A stretch of 13,907 bases of DNA from a bacterium (GTDB taxonomy: Bacteria; Pseudomonadota; Alphaproteobacteria; Rhizobiales; Xanthobacteraceae), in NCBI GenBank assembly GCA_029946075.1, contig JAQSDT010000731.1, forward strand, positions 1 through 13,907, in the 5' to 3' direction. Both the position numbers and the translations under genes were made by a program. The notes beneath the pieces were generated by a model. It was not told the origin of the DNA and did no database searches. It was given only the letters and a program-made list of their open reading frames with translations. Positions within the stretch are counted from its first letter, which is position 1. Each line of letters starts with the position of its first letter. Below, piece after piece: positions 1 to 8,687 of this stretch.

Positions 1-1
1 C

Positions 2-2179
2 TCACTGCTGCTGTCGTTTCCGGGCACGCCGATCATCTATTACGGCGACGAGATAGGAATGGGCGACAATATCTATCTTGGTGATCGCAACGGCGTGCGG
101 ACGCCGATGCAATGGACGCCGGATCGCAACGGCGGGTTCTCCCGGGCAGACCCCGCGCGCCTTTATGCTCCGACTATTATGGACCCCGTCTACGGCTACG
201 AGTCCGTCAATGTCGAGGCGCAATCGCGCAGCCTGTCTTCGCTGTTGTCGGCCACCAAGCGGCTGATCTCGGTGCGCAAATCGACGCTGGCGTTCGGCCG
301 CGGCACCATGTCTTTTATCCGGCCGGAAAACCGTTCGGTGCTGTGCTATGTGCGCCGGTATCGCGACAAGGTGATCCTGTGCGTCGCCAATCTGTCGCGC
401 TCCGCACAGGCGACCGAACTCGATCTGTCCACGTTCAAGGACCGCATTCCGCTGGAAATGCTCGGCCGCACGCGTTTTCCCCCGATTGGCGATCTGCCCT
501 ACATGATCACGCTGGCGCCCTACGGCTTCTACTGGTTCGAACTGCAGGAGCGCGACAAATCCGAGCCGGTGAAGCCGCGCGCGGTGCCCGAATTCGAAAC
601 GCTGGTGGTGCCGCTGAATGCGACCTGGGTGTCGCTGGCGCGCGAACGCGGCGTGTTCGAGCGCGACGTATTGCCCGAACATCTGGCTCGCAGCCGCTGG
701 TATCCGGAACGCTCGGCGAAGGCGATCCATCCGACGCTGGTTTCGGCGATTCCGTTCTGCGATATCGGTGACAACCGGCCGTGGCTTGCCTTCTTCGAGA
801 CCACGCAGCGCGGCGTCACCACCCGCTACCTGTTGCCGATGCAGATCGAATGGGTCCGCTACGACCGCGAGCGTTACAATCCGAGGGCACTCGCCGCCGT
901 ACGCCAGGGCGCGCGCGAAGGCACGCTGCTCGACGTCGCCACCGATCAGATCTTCATCGGATTGCTGCTGCGCAACCTGCAGCAGTCGCTGACGGTAGAG
1001 GAAGGCGAGCAGGGCCTTCGGCTCGAATTCCGCGCCACCAGCCGCTTCACAGACAAGCCGATAAGGCAGCCCGAGCATATCAGGGCGATCGACGTCGACC
1101 GGCCCGACAGCACCACGCTGGTCGACGACGACTATGTCGTGAAAATCTACCGCGCGCTGGAATCCGGACCGCATCCTGAAATCGAGATGGGTCATTTCCT
1201 CACGGAAGTTGCGGGCTTTGCCAACACTCCGGTGCTGCTCGGCACCGTCGAACTGGTCGACGGCAACGAGAACAGCGCCGTCGGCGTCGTGCACGCCTTC
1301 GTTCCCAACCAGGGCGAACTCTGGGCCGTGACGGCCTCCCATCTCGATCGGTTCATCGAAGAGCAGCGTCTGCTGCCGCCGAGCGAATATCCCGGAGAGC
1401 GTGAGGAGCAACTGCCATATTTGCGTACGATGGCGCAGGCCGGGCGCCGCGTGGCCGAACTGCACATGGCGCTTGCAGGCCACAACGATCGCGTCGAATT
1501 CGCACCCGAACCCACGCGCCGCGAGGACATCCAGCGCTGGAACGGCGAGGTCCTGGTACGGGTGGAGCGCATCTTCGATATGCTCGGCCACAGACGCGAC
1601 ACGCTGAAGGAAGGCGAACGCGTGTTGGCCGATCAATTACTGGCGATGCAGGCAACCCTGCCCGGTCGCCTCAAGGCGTTGCTGCCGACCGAGTTCGACG
1701 GCCTCAACATCCGCCTCCATGGCGATCTGCACCTCGGCCAGTTGTTGACCGCCAAGGACGATATCTTCATCGTCGATTTCGCCGGCGAGCCGCGTCGTGC
1801 CATCACCGAGCGTCGGCGCAAGGCACCGGCGGCGCGCGACGTCGCCAGCCTGGTTCGCTCGATCGACTATTCAGCGACCTCCGCGCTTGAGCGGGCGCTC
1901 AAAATGTCCCACGACGAAAACGACAAGCTTGGCGCAGCGCTTGGCGCCTGGCGCAACCGGGCCACAGCCGCGTTTCTGACTGCCTACCGCGAAGCCATGA
2001 CCGATCGGCGGCTGTGGCCGTCTGATCCGGAGGCCTCAGAGCGGGTTCTGGCCTTTTTCCTGCTTGAGAAAGCCTTCTATGAGATCGAATATGAGCTGAC
2101 CAACCGGCCGGACTGGCTGCGCGTGCCCCTGACCGGAATCCTACGAATGCTGTCGCAAAACTCGCCCGAGGCCTCATGA
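2..2179 (+). CDS. treS: Trehalose synthase-maltokinase fusion, 5' partial
   Basis: The gene enters from the left edge; 725 residues are visible and the start, the TIM-barrel N-terminus and the catalytic Asp/Glu lie upstream. The first residues (PGTPIIYYGDEIGM, to nt 61) and the following LGDRNGVRTPMQW are hallmarks of trehalose synthase (GH13), which interconverts trehalose and maltose. That domain ends near nt 540 at YGFYWFEL. The rest is an aminoglycoside-phosphotransferase-like maltokinase (Pep2/Mak) that makes maltose 1-phosphate from maltose and ATP. Its catalytic loop HGDLHLGQ is at nt 1718-1741, and a metal-binding DFAGEP follows at about nt 1775-1792. TreS-Mak fusions are known and normally feed GlgE, so a glgE gene is expected just upstream (inference). 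The stop codon overlaps the glgB start as ATGA. No frameshift or missing visible motif. The first in-frame ATG in the window, nt 59, is internal and not the true start. Confidence 0.95.
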   Translation, partial: SLLLSFPGTPIIYYGDEIGMGDNIYLGDRNGVRTPMQWTPDRNGGFSRADPARLYAPTIMDPVYGYESVNVEAQSRSLSSLLSATKRLISVRKSTLAFGRGTMSFIRPENRSVLCYVRRYRDKVILCVANLSRSAQATELDLSTFKDRIPLEMLGRTRFPPIGDLPYMITLAPYGFYWFELQERDKSEPVKPRAVPEFETLVVPLNATWVSLARERGVFERDVLPEHLARSRWYPERSAKAIHPTLVSAIPFCDIGDNRPWLAFFETTQRGVTTRYLLPMQIEWVRYDRERYNPRALAAVRQGAREGTLLDVATDQIFIGLLLRNLQQSLTVEEGEQGLRLEFRATSRFTDKPIRQPEHIRAIDVDRPDSTTLVDDDYVVKIYRALESGPHPEIEMGHFLTEVAGFANTPVLLGTVELVDGNENSAVGVVHAFVPNQGELWAVTASHLDRFIEEQRLLPPSEYPGEREEQLPYLRTMAQAGRRVAELHMALAGHNDRVEFAPEPTRREDIQRWNGEVLVRVERIFDMLGHRRDTLKEGERVLADQLLAMQATLPGRLKALLPTEFDGLNIRLHGDLHLGQLLTAKDDIFIVDFAGEPRRAITERRRKAPAARDVASLVRSIDYSATSALERALKMSHDENDKLGAALGAWRNRATAAFLTAYREAMTDRRLWPSDPEASERVLAFFLLEKAFYEIEYELTNRPDWLRVPLTGILRMLSQNSPEAS

Positions 2180-4323
2180 CCAAGTTATCCGCCGAGGCTT
2201 ACGCGATCATCGAAGGCAAGCATTCCGATCCCTTCCATTATCTCGGCCTGCACAGCGAGGGCGACCGGAAAATCGTGCGCGCGTTTCTGCCCGAAGCCTC
2301 CGATGTGGAGGCGATCGGCGAACACGGCGAGAGCGCGCCGCTGCAGCGCATTCACGATTCCGGCCTGTTCACCGGCGCGCTGCCGAATGGCTCGACAAAG
2401 TACCAGCTCCGCGCCCGCTTCGGCGACGACGTCGTCGAACTGGACGATCCCTATCGCTTTCCGCCTGTACTCAGCGACTTCGATCTCTATCTGCTCGGCG
2501 AAGGCACGCAGCGGCGGATCTACGACAAGCTCGGCGCGCATCCTCTGACGCTCGACGGCGTCGACGGCGTCGCATTCGTGGTGCTGGCGCCGAACGCCAA
2601 GGGCGTCAGCGTGGTCGGCGATTTCAACTACTGGAACCGGCGGCGGCATCCGATGCGCGTGCGCGGCGCCGGCTATTGGGAGCTGTTCATTCCGGGCGCC
2701 CGTGCCGGCGACCACTACAAGTTCGACGTTATCGAGCCCAACGGGCAGCATCTCCCGCTTAAATCCGACCCGTTGGCGTTCGCCGCTGAAGTGCGCCCGA
2801 AGACCGCGTCGATCGTGTTCGACCAGGCGAGATTGCCGCGCCCGCGGCCGGCGCCGCAGGGCATGAATGCGCTGAGCGCGCCGGTTTCGATCTACGAGGT
2901 CCATCTCGGCTCGTGGCGGCGCAAGAACGGCAATGAGTGGCTGACCTACCGCGAACTCGCCGAGCAGCTTCCGGCCTATGTGCGCAGCCTCGGCTTTACC
3001 CATGTCGAATTGATGCCCGTCAGCGAGCACCCGTTCGACGGCTCGTGGGGCTACCAGCCCACAGGACTTTTCGCGCCGACCAGCCGCTTCGGCAGTCCGG
3101 AGGATTTCGCCGCGCTCGTCGATGCCTTTCATCGCGAAGGCATCGCCGTGCTACTGGACTGGGTGCCCGGACATTTTCCCGACGATCCCCACGGCCTCGG
3201 TCATTTCGACGGCACGGCACTGTACGAACACGCCAATCCCCTGCAGGGTCGCCATCTCGACTGGGGTACGCTGATCTACAATTACGGCCGCACCGAAGTG
3301 GTGAACTTCCTGGTCTCCAATGCGCTGTTCTGGCTCGACCGCTACAATATCGATGGCCTGCGCGTCGATGCCGTCGCCTCGATGCTCTATCTCGACTACA
3401 GCCGCCCGGCCGGCGAATGGATCCCGAATCGCCATGGTGGCCGGGAGAACCTCGAAGCCATCGATTTCCTGCGCCGGTTCAATACCGAGGTGTTCGGTAA
3501 TTTTCCCGAAGCGACGACGGCTGCCGAAGAATCCACCGCATGGCCGCAGGTGTCGCGACCGGTCGAGCATGGCGGGCTCGGCTTCGGCTACAAGTGGAAT
3601 ATGGGCTGGATGCACGACACGCTGAATTACATCAGCAAGGATCCGATCCACCGCAAGCATCATCACGGCGATATCCTGTTCGGCCTGCACTACGCATTCT
3701 CCGAGAACTTCATCCTGCCGCTGTCGCATGACGAAGTCGTGCACGGCAAACGTTCGATCCTTGGCCGCATGCCCGGCGACGACTGGCAGCGTTTTGCAAA
3801 TCTGCGCGCCTACTACAGCTTCATGTTCGGCCATCCCGGCAAGAAGCTGATGTTCATGGGCTGCGAATTCGCGCAGGAGCGCGAATGGAACCACGATCAT
3901 TCGCTGGACTGGCATCTGCTGGATCAGCCGAAACACGCCGGCATCCACAATCTGGTCCGCGATCTCAACCGGCTCTATCGCACCGTGCCGGCGCTGCACG
4001 AGATGGACTGCAACCAGGCGGGATTCGAATGGGTCATCACCCATGATTCCGGCAACAACGTCTTTGCCTGGATCCGCAAGGGCTTTGACGCGCATGCGCG
4101 CTGTCTCGTGGTCATGAATTTCTCGCCGAACGTCTATTACAATTATCGCGTCCGCGTGCCGTTCGCCGGCAAGTGGAAGGAAGTGTTCAATTCGGACTCC
4201 GCGCATTACGGCGGCAGCAATGTCGGCAATATCGGCGAGGTCCGCACGCTGGAGGGCAACATCGCCGAGCTCAATCTGACCGTCCCGCCGCTGGCCGCGA
4301 TCTTCCTCGTACCGGAAAGCTGA
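2176..4323 (+). CDS. glgB: 1,4-alpha-glucan branching enzyme GlgB
   Basis: Cytosolic GH13 enzyme that cuts alpha-1,4 glucan and re-attaches the piece through an alpha-1,6 bond, branching glycogen or the GlgE-made glucan. At 715 aa it is full length (E. coli GlgB is about 728). An N1 domain spans about residues 10-95 and a CBM48-type N2 domain 125-205 (SVVGDFNYWN). The catalytic barrel is about 235-570 and a beta-sandwich C-domain runs from about 610. Visible active-site residues are nucleophile Asp398 in GLRVDAVASMLYLDYSR, acid Glu451 in AEEST, and Asp519 in LSHDEVVHGK. The start overlaps the treS stop by 4 nt; GAGG at 2168-2171 is a short ribosome site 4 nt before ATG, so coupling to upstream translation is likely. 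glgX follows after 3 nt. Identification is secure from motifs and length. Confidence 0.97.
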   Translation: MTKLSAEAYAIIEGKHSDPFHYLGLHSEGDRKIVRAFLPEASDVEAIGEHGESAPLQRIHDSGLFTGALPNGSTKYQLRARFGDDVVELDDPYRFPPVLSDFDLYLLGEGTQRRIYDKLGAHPLTLDGVDGVAFVVLAPNAKGVSVVGDFNYWNRRRHPMRVRGAGYWELFIPGARAGDHYKFDVIEPNGQHLPLKSDPLAFAAEVRPKTASIVFDQARLPRPRPAPQGMNALSAPVSIYEVHLGSWRRKNGNEWLTYRELAEQLPAYVRSLGFTHVELMPVSEHPFDGSWGYQPTGLFAPTSRFGSPEDFAALVDAFHREGIAVLLDWVPGHFPDDPHGLGHFDGTALYEHANPLQGRHLDWGTLIYNYGRTEVVNFLVSNALFWLDRYNIDGLRVDAVASMLYLDYSRPAGEWIPNRHGGRENLEAIDFLRRFNTEVFGNFPEATTAAEESTAWPQVSRPVEHGGLGFGYKWNMGWMHDTLNYISKDPIHRKHHHGDILFGLHYAFSENFILPLSHDEVVHGKRSILGRMPGDDWQRFANLRAYYSFMFGHPGKKLMFMGCEFAQEREWNHDHSLDWHLLDQPKHAGIHNLVRDLNRLYRTVPALHEMDCNQAGFEWVITHDSGNNVFAWIRKGFDAHARCLVVMNFSPNVYYNYRVRVPFAGKWKEVFNSDSAHYGGSNVGNIGEVRTLEGNIAELNLTVPPLAAIFLVPES

Positions 4324-4326
4324 CGC

Positions 4327-6405
4327 ATGCGATTGTCCGCAGGCACCCCTTCCCGCCTCGGCGCGAGCTGGGATGGCAGGGGCACCAATTTTGCGCTGTT
4401 CTCGGCCAATGCCGAGAAGGTCGAGCTATGCTTGTTCGACGGCCATGGCCGCCGCGAGCTTGAGCGGATCGAATTGCCCGAGCGCAGCGAGGACGTCTGG
4501 CACGGCTACCTCAACGACGTCTCGCCCGGGCAGCTCTACGGTTACCGCGTCCACGGCCCCTACGCACCCGAACGCGGCCACCGTTTCAACGCCAACAAGC
4601 TGCTGCTCGATCCCTATGCCAAACGCACTGCCGGACGGCTGGTGTGGAGCGACGCGCATTTCGGTTATCGCACCGGCAGCGCGCGCGAAGACCTCTCGTT
4701 CGACCGGCGCGACAATGCCCGCGGAATGCCGAAGGGGATTGTGGTCGACGAGACCTTCAACTGGGGCCGCCGCGAGGTATTGCGCCCCAACATCCCCTGG
4801 GAAGACACCATCATCTACGAGGCGCACGTCAAGGGACTGACGCAGCTGCGCGAAGACGTGCCGCCAGGACTGCGCGGGACCTATGGCGGCCTGAGCTCAC
4901 CCGTCATGATCGACCACTTCAGGCGACTCGGCGTCACAATGATCGAGCTGCTGCCGGTCCACGGGCTGATCGACGACCGGGTGCTGGTCGAGAGGAGGCT
5001 GTCGAACTACTGGGGCTATAACACGCTATCGTTCTTCGCGCCCGAGGCCCGCTACGCGCAGGACAACGCGCTCGATGCGTTTCGTACCACCGTGGCGCGG
5101 CTGCACGATGCCGGCATCGAGGTGATGCTGGACGTCGTCTACAACCACACCGCGGAGGGCAATCATATGGGCCCCACGCTGTCGTACCGCGGCATCGACA
5201 ACGCCTCGTACTACTGGCTCAACAGGGAAAACCCGCGTTTCTACGACGACTTCACCGGCTGCGGCAGTTCGGTCAACCTCACCCATCCGCGCGTGCTGCA
5301 GATGGTGATGGACTCGCTGCGCTACTGGGTGGAAGCCTGCCACGTCGACGGTTTCCGCTTCGATCTCGCCACCACGCTGGCGCGAACCCCGACCGGCTAC
5401 GACCGTAACGCCGCCTTCCTCAGCGCCGTGCGGCAGGACCCGGTGCTGGCGAGCGTCAAGCTGGTCGCCGAGCCCTGGGATCTCGGCATGGGCGGCTACC
5501 AAGTCGGCGCATTCCCGTCGCAATGGTCGGAATGGAACGATCGCTATCGCAGCGCGATGCGGCGCTACTGGAGCGGCGAAGGCAGCCTGATCGGCGAAGT
5601 CTCCGGCCGCATGACGGCGTCATCGGACCTGTTTCACCACGACAACCGCGCGCCTCGCGCCGGCATCAACCACATCACCGTCCATGACGGTTTCACGCTG
5701 GCCGACCTCTTCAGCTACAACGAGAAGCACAACGAGGCCAACGGTGAGAATAATCGCGACGGCTCCAGCGACAACCTCAGCAACAATTGTGGCCATGAGG
5801 GACCGACGGACGATGTCGGGATCAACGCGCTGCGGCTGCAGCTGCGCAAGAACCAGCTCGCCTGCCTAATGCTGGCGCAAGGCACGCCACTAATGCTGGC
5901 TGGCGACGAGGTCGGCAATACCCAGAACGGCAACAACAACGCCTATTGCCAGGATAACGAAACCGGCTGGGTCGGCTGGGACAATCTCGGCAAGGAAGGC
6001 GACGACCTCACCGACTTCGTCGGCCACATGACCGAGCTGCGCCGGAAATTCGGACAGATCCGCTGCCAGCGCTGGCTCGACGGACGTCGCGCCGACGGCT
6101 CCTACGGCGTGCTGTGGCTGACGCCATCGGCCGAGGAGATGACAGAATCCGACTGGATTTTTCCGGACGGCCGCTTCCTCGCCTACGTGCTGGGACCGGT
6201 GGAACAGGGGCAGGCGCCGATCTTTATCGTGCTGAACGCTGCCCGCGAAGAGATCGCGTTCACGATGCCAAAGATGCCAGAATACGAGGGCTGGCAGCAG
6301 GTGCTGAACACCACCGAACTGGTGCAGGGCTCGGCTGATCTTGCATCCGGCGCCGAGACCAAGGCACCGCCGCGATCTGTGCTCGCCTTTGCGGGCGCCG
6401 CATGA
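4327..6405 (+). CDS. glgX: Glycogen debranching enzyme GlgX
   Basis: GH13 isoamylase-type enzyme that hydrolyses alpha-1,6 branches of glycogen, typically the short ones left by phosphorylase; cytosolic. The 692-aa product begins with the family pattern (GASWDGRGTNFALFSANAEK, residues 12-31) in a CBM48 N-domain. The barrel follows. Nucleophile Asp346 lies in DGFRFDLATTL, acid Glu382 in AEPWDLG, and Asp454 in VHDGFTLADLFSYNEKHN. The Asn-rich stretch at 467-490 is typical of GlgX/TreX. In operons with treY and treZ such enzymes are often called TreX because linearised chains feed TreY (family knowledge; the TreX role here is inferred). The weak site GGAAAG at 4314-4319 lies 7 nt before ATG and the gap from glgB is 3 nt. 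The stop overlaps the treZ start. It is somewhat longer than E. coli GlgX (about 657 aa), as is common in rhizobia. Confidence 0.96.
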   Translation: MRLSAGTPSRLGASWDGRGTNFALFSANAEKVELCLFDGHGRRELERIELPERSEDVWHGYLNDVSPGQLYGYRVHGPYAPERGHRFNANKLLLDPYAKRTAGRLVWSDAHFGYRTGSAREDLSFDRRDNARGMPKGIVVDETFNWGRREVLRPNIPWEDTIIYEAHVKGLTQLREDVPPGLRGTYGGLSSPVMIDHFRRLGVTMIELLPVHGLIDDRVLVERRLSNYWGYNTLSFFAPEARYAQDNALDAFRTTVARLHDAGIEVMLDVVYNHTAEGNHMGPTLSYRGIDNASYYWLNRENPRFYDDFTGCGSSVNLTHPRVLQMVMDSLRYWVEACHVDGFRFDLATTLARTPTGYDRNAAFLSAVRQDPVLASVKLVAEPWDLGMGGYQVGAFPSQWSEWNDRYRSAMRRYWSGEGSLIGEVSGRMTASSDLFHHDNRAPRAGINHITVHDGFTLADLFSYNEKHNEANGENNRDGSSDNLSNNCGHEGPTDDVGINALRLQLRKNQLACLMLAQGTPLMLAGDEVGNTQNGNNNAYCQDNETGWVGWDNLGKEGDDLTDFVGHMTELRRKFGQIRCQRWLDGRRADGSYGVLWLTPSAEEMTESDWIFPDGRFLAYVLGPVEQGQAPIFIVLNAAREEIAFTMPKMPEYEGWQQVLNTTELVQGSADLASGAETKAPPRSVLAFAGAA

Positions 6406-8159
6406 ATGCGCGACAATTCGGGCCACGGCTGACGAAAGACGGCACGCAGTTTCGGCTGTGGGCGCCAGCTGCCAAGCATGTCGATGTGCTGCTGGACAAG
6501 CCGCACGCTCTGACACGCGGCAGGGACGGCTGGTTCACCGCCCACATCGCCGGTGTCAAAGCCGGTGCACGCTACAAATTTCGCATCGACGATGAAATCG
6601 ACGTGCCCGATCCGGCCTCGGATTTTCAGCCCGACGACGTGTTCGGCCCTGGCGAGATCATCGACCATAACGCCTTTGCGTGGCGCACCACCGACTGGCG
6701 CGGGCGGCCATGGCAGGACGCCGTCATCGTCGAAGCTCATGTCGGCACCTTCACGAGAGACGGCAGCTATCGCGCCATGATCGACAGGCTCGATCATCTC
6801 GTCGAGACCGGAATCACCGCGCTGGAGCTGATGCCGCTGGCGGATTTCGCCGGCGCCCGCAACTGGGGCTATGACGGCGTGCTGCTCTACGCCCCCGACA
6901 GTGCCTATGGCCGGCCCGAGGACCTCAAGACGCTGACCGACCAAGCGCATCTGCGCGGGCTGATGGTGATGCTCGACGTCGTCTACAATCATTTCGGCCC
7001 CGAGGGAAATTACCTCGGCCGCTACGCGCCGACCTTCTTCACCGACGCGCACACGCCGTGGGGCAGCGCGATCGACTACCGTGTCGAACAGGTGCGCGCC
7101 TTTGCGATCGAGAACGCGCTGCATTGGCTGCGCAACTATCGTTTCGACGGACTGCGACTCGATGCCGTCAACAGCATTGCCGAGCCGGGCGGGCTGGTGC
7201 TGCTGCACGACATCAGTGCAGCGGCTGGAGAACTAGCGGCCGAGACCGGTCGGCATATCCATCTGGTTCTGGAAAACGGCGATAACCGCGCCAGCATTCT
7301 CGATGCCGGCGAAGATCCGCCCAGCGGCAAATACCGCGCGCAGTGGAACGACGACTACCACCACGCCTGGCGCGTGCTGATGACCGGCGAAAAGCAGGGC
7401 TATTACTGCGACTATCAGCACTCGCCGATCTCGGATATCGCCCGAGCGCTGTCGTCCGGCTTCGTCTATCAGGGCGAAATGTCGACGTTTCGCAGAGGCA
7501 AACGCGGCGAGCCGAGCGGACATCTCTCGCCGATGGCCTTCATCAACTTCCTGCAGAACCACGACCAGATCGGCAACCGCGCGCTCGGCGACCGGCTGGA
7601 AAGTGCGGCCGATCCGCGGATGATCGAGGCGGCACTGACGGTGCTGCTGCTCGCGCCCGGCATTCCCATGCTGTACATGGGCGAGGAATGGGGCTCGAAA
7701 GCGCCCTTCCCGTTCTTCTGCGATTTCGGCGGCGATCTCGCCGACGCCGTTCGCAAAGGCCGCCGTGTCGAACTCGCCTGGACCTATGAAATGTATGACG
7801 ACGAGGTTCCCGATGCGCTCGATCCGGCCACGCGGGACTCAGCGGTGCTGGACTGGAACGAGCGCGAGCAACCTGCGGCACGGAAACGACTGGCGCTGGT
7901 GCGGGAATTGCTCGCCATCCGCCGACAACAGATCGTGCCGCGGCTCGCGGCTGCGATCCATGGTGAGGCCAAGGCTGGCGACGATCGCCTGCTGAGGGCT
8001 CATTGGCGGATGGGCGACGGGACGACGCTGCGGCTCGTCGCCAACCTGTCCGACGGTGCGGTCAGCCATGCCGCCGGCGATCACGAGGGAACCCTGATCT
8101 GGGGCAGCGAGTTGGAGGATAGCATCCCGCCATGGTCGGTGCACTGGCGCATCGGATAG
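6402..8159 (+). CDS. treZ: Malto-oligosyltrehalose trehalohydrolase TreZ
   Basis: Hydrolyses the alpha-1,4 bond next to the trehalose end of maltooligosyl-trehalose, releasing free trehalose. It is the second step of the TreY/TreZ route; cytosolic GH13. The 585 aa is a normal family length. The N-terminal CBM48-like domain (residues 1-90) starts FGPRLTKDGTQFRLWAPAAK. Barrel motifs are NWGYDGVLLYAPDSAYG (154-170), LDVVYNHFGPEGNYL (191-205), nucleophile Asp254 in DGLRLDAVNSI, catalytic Glu291 in LVLENGDN, and Asp388 in FLQNHDQIGNRALGDR. The family-typical NHDQIGNRA and YAPDSAYG favour TreZ over GlgB or GlgX. Translation starts inside the glgX stop (ATGA) with no good ribosome site, so coupling is likely. 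TreZ needs the product of TreY, and no treY follows; the operon ends here, with a hairpin 3 nt after the stop. Confidence 0.95.
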   Translation: MNARQFGPRLTKDGTQFRLWAPAAKHVDVLLDKPHALTRGRDGWFTAHIAGVKAGARYKFRIDDEIDVPDPASDFQPDDVFGPGEIIDHNAFAWRTTDWRGRPWQDAVIVEAHVGTFTRDGSYRAMIDRLDHLVETGITALELMPLADFAGARNWGYDGVLLYAPDSAYGRPEDLKTLTDQAHLRGLMVMLDVVYNHFGPEGNYLGRYAPTFFTDAHTPWGSAIDYRVEQVRAFAIENALHWLRNYRFDGLRLDAVNSIAEPGGLVLLHDISAAAGELAAETGRHIHLVLENGDNRASILDAGEDPPSGKYRAQWNDDYHHAWRVLMTGEKQGYYCDYQHSPISDIARALSSGFVYQGEMSTFRRGKRGEPSGHLSPMAFINFLQNHDQIGNRALGDRLESAADPRMIEAALTVLLLAPGIPMLYMGEEWGSKAPFPFFCDFGGDLADAVRKGRRVELAWTYEMYDDEVPDALDPATRDSAVLDWNEREQPAARKRLALVRELLAIRRQQIVPRLAAAIHGEAKAGDDRLLRAHWRMGDGTTLRLVANLSDGAVSHAAGDHEGTLIWGSELEDSIPPWSVHWRIG

Positions 8160-8161
8160 AA

Positions 8162-8182
8162 GGTTGAAGGCACGCTTCAACC
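8162..8182. terminator. Hairpin between convergent treZ and PHA-system gene
   Basis: GGTTGAAG (8162-8169) pairs perfectly with CTTCAACC (8175-8182) around a 5-nt loop, immediately after the treZ stop. A second GC arm pair (8181-8186 with 8206-8211) overlaps it. There is no T-run on the + side. On the - side the stem is followed by a short pyrimidine stretch (CTTCTATC). It is placed to end transcription of either gene; as an intrinsic terminator it is weak, and function is inferred from position. Confidence 0.5.
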
Positions 8183-8218
8183 GCGCCGCGAAACCCTGCG
8201 AAGAAGCGCGGCAAACAG

Positions 8219-8527
8219 CTACTTCTTCGTCAGCAGCAGCTTGCCGCGATTCTGGATCGCGGCTTGCGCCACTTCAGCAAAGCGCTGCAGCAGCCAGGGC
8301 AAAACGACTTCGACCTGTACGTGATCGTCGGCAACGTCGACATGGCCCGCCGCCGCCTGCCCCATCGCGCGAACGCGGAAGATCATGCGGTTGTTCTCCC
8401 AGCGTTCCTCATCGACGCTGAGCACCGGCGTGCTGGTAGCCGCCTTCGAAAGCCCGACCTTGAGGCGACGCATCGCCTCCTCGCGCCCGAGGCTGTGCGG
8501 GATCGATATCACCAGCGGCTTGCTCAT
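8219..8527 (-). CDS. Polyhydroxyalkanoic acid system family small protein
   Basis: A 102-aa soluble protein with no signal peptide or membrane span. The N-terminus MSKPLVISIPHSLGREEAMR, followed by a conserved-looking VDEERWENNRMIFRVRAMGQ and a C-terminal LPWLLQRFAEVAQ and basic KLLLTKK tail, matches my recollection of the PHA_gran_rgn family (small proteins encoded in polyhydroxyalkanoate-making bacteria, of unproven biochemical function). AGAGGAG lies about 9 nt upstream of the ATG and supports this start. It is convergent with treZ and divergent from the DUF3309 gene. No phasin, PHA synthase or depolymerase gene is nearby, so a role in carbon-storage granules is family knowledge only. The distantly possible alternative is a generic START-like/polyketide-cyclase-like fragment, which I consider unlikely. 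Confidence 0.75.
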   Translation of the reverse strand: MSKPLVISIPHSLGREEAMRRLKVGLSKAATSTPVLSVDEERWENNRMIFRVRAMGQAAAGHVDVADDHVQVEVVLPWLLQRFAEVAQAAIQNRGKLLLTKK

Positions 8528-8612
8528 CGGCCGAATTCTCCTCTGTCAACGGCATGTAATTGCGCGGCGTTTGAAAGGAAGAGGCCGTCAGCATTATCGC
8601 GCTACAAAAGGT

Positions 8613-8637
8613 GGAACTTTCACTGTTCCCGTTTGTT
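8613..8637 (+). promoter_or_regulatory. Candidate EcfG-type stress promoter of the DUF3309 gene
   Basis: GGAAC at 8613-8617, then 16 nt, then TGTT at 8634-8637. This fits the relaxed alphaproteobacterial general-stress pattern GGAAC-N18-TT and misses the stricter GGAAC-N16/17-CGTT by one base. A CGTT at 8630-8633 is only 12 nt from GGAAC, which is too close. The start codon at 8688 is 50 nt downstream. GGAAC is also the left arm of a 5-bp dyad with GTTCC at 8625-8629. An alternative sigma-70-like pair (TTGAAA 8571-8576, TTATCG 8594-8599, 17-nt spacer) is weak in its -10. Confidence 0.45.
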
Positions 8638-8676
8638 TTTACTGCGAAGACAGACACAACAAACGCCTACGGGCTG

Positions 8677-8682
8677 AGGAGA
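8677..8682 (+). promoter_or_regulatory. Ribosome binding site fixing the DUF3309 start
   Basis: AGGAGA, 5 nt before ATG at 8688, is the best Shine-Dalgarno in the stretch. It selects a 54-aa product over longer readings of the same frame, whose upstream part has no family-like sequence and would run through the promoter region. Confidence 0.7.
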
Positions 8683-8687
8683 ACTCC

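Noticed and set aside
2..1636. 544-aa open frame on the - strand opposite treS
   Set aside because: It mirrors the codon phase of the TreS-maltokinase gene; its composition (Arg, His, Gln and Ala rich, no motif) is typical of antisense frames in GC-rich DNA.
2425..2436. 12-bp perfect palindrome GACGACGTCGTC within glgB
   Set aside because: It arises from Asp-Asp-Val-Val codons inside a conserved coding stretch; nothing suggests a site.
2185..4206. 315- and 351-aa open frames on the - strand opposite glgB
   Set aside because: The glgB protein is complete with all catalytic motifs; the reverse frames have no recognisable domain and no good ribosome site.
8385..8687. N-terminal extension of the DUF3309 frame up to 8385
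   Set aside because: It overlaps the divergent PHA-system gene, contains the putative promoter, and lacks family-like sequence; the strong AGGAGA site is just before 8688.
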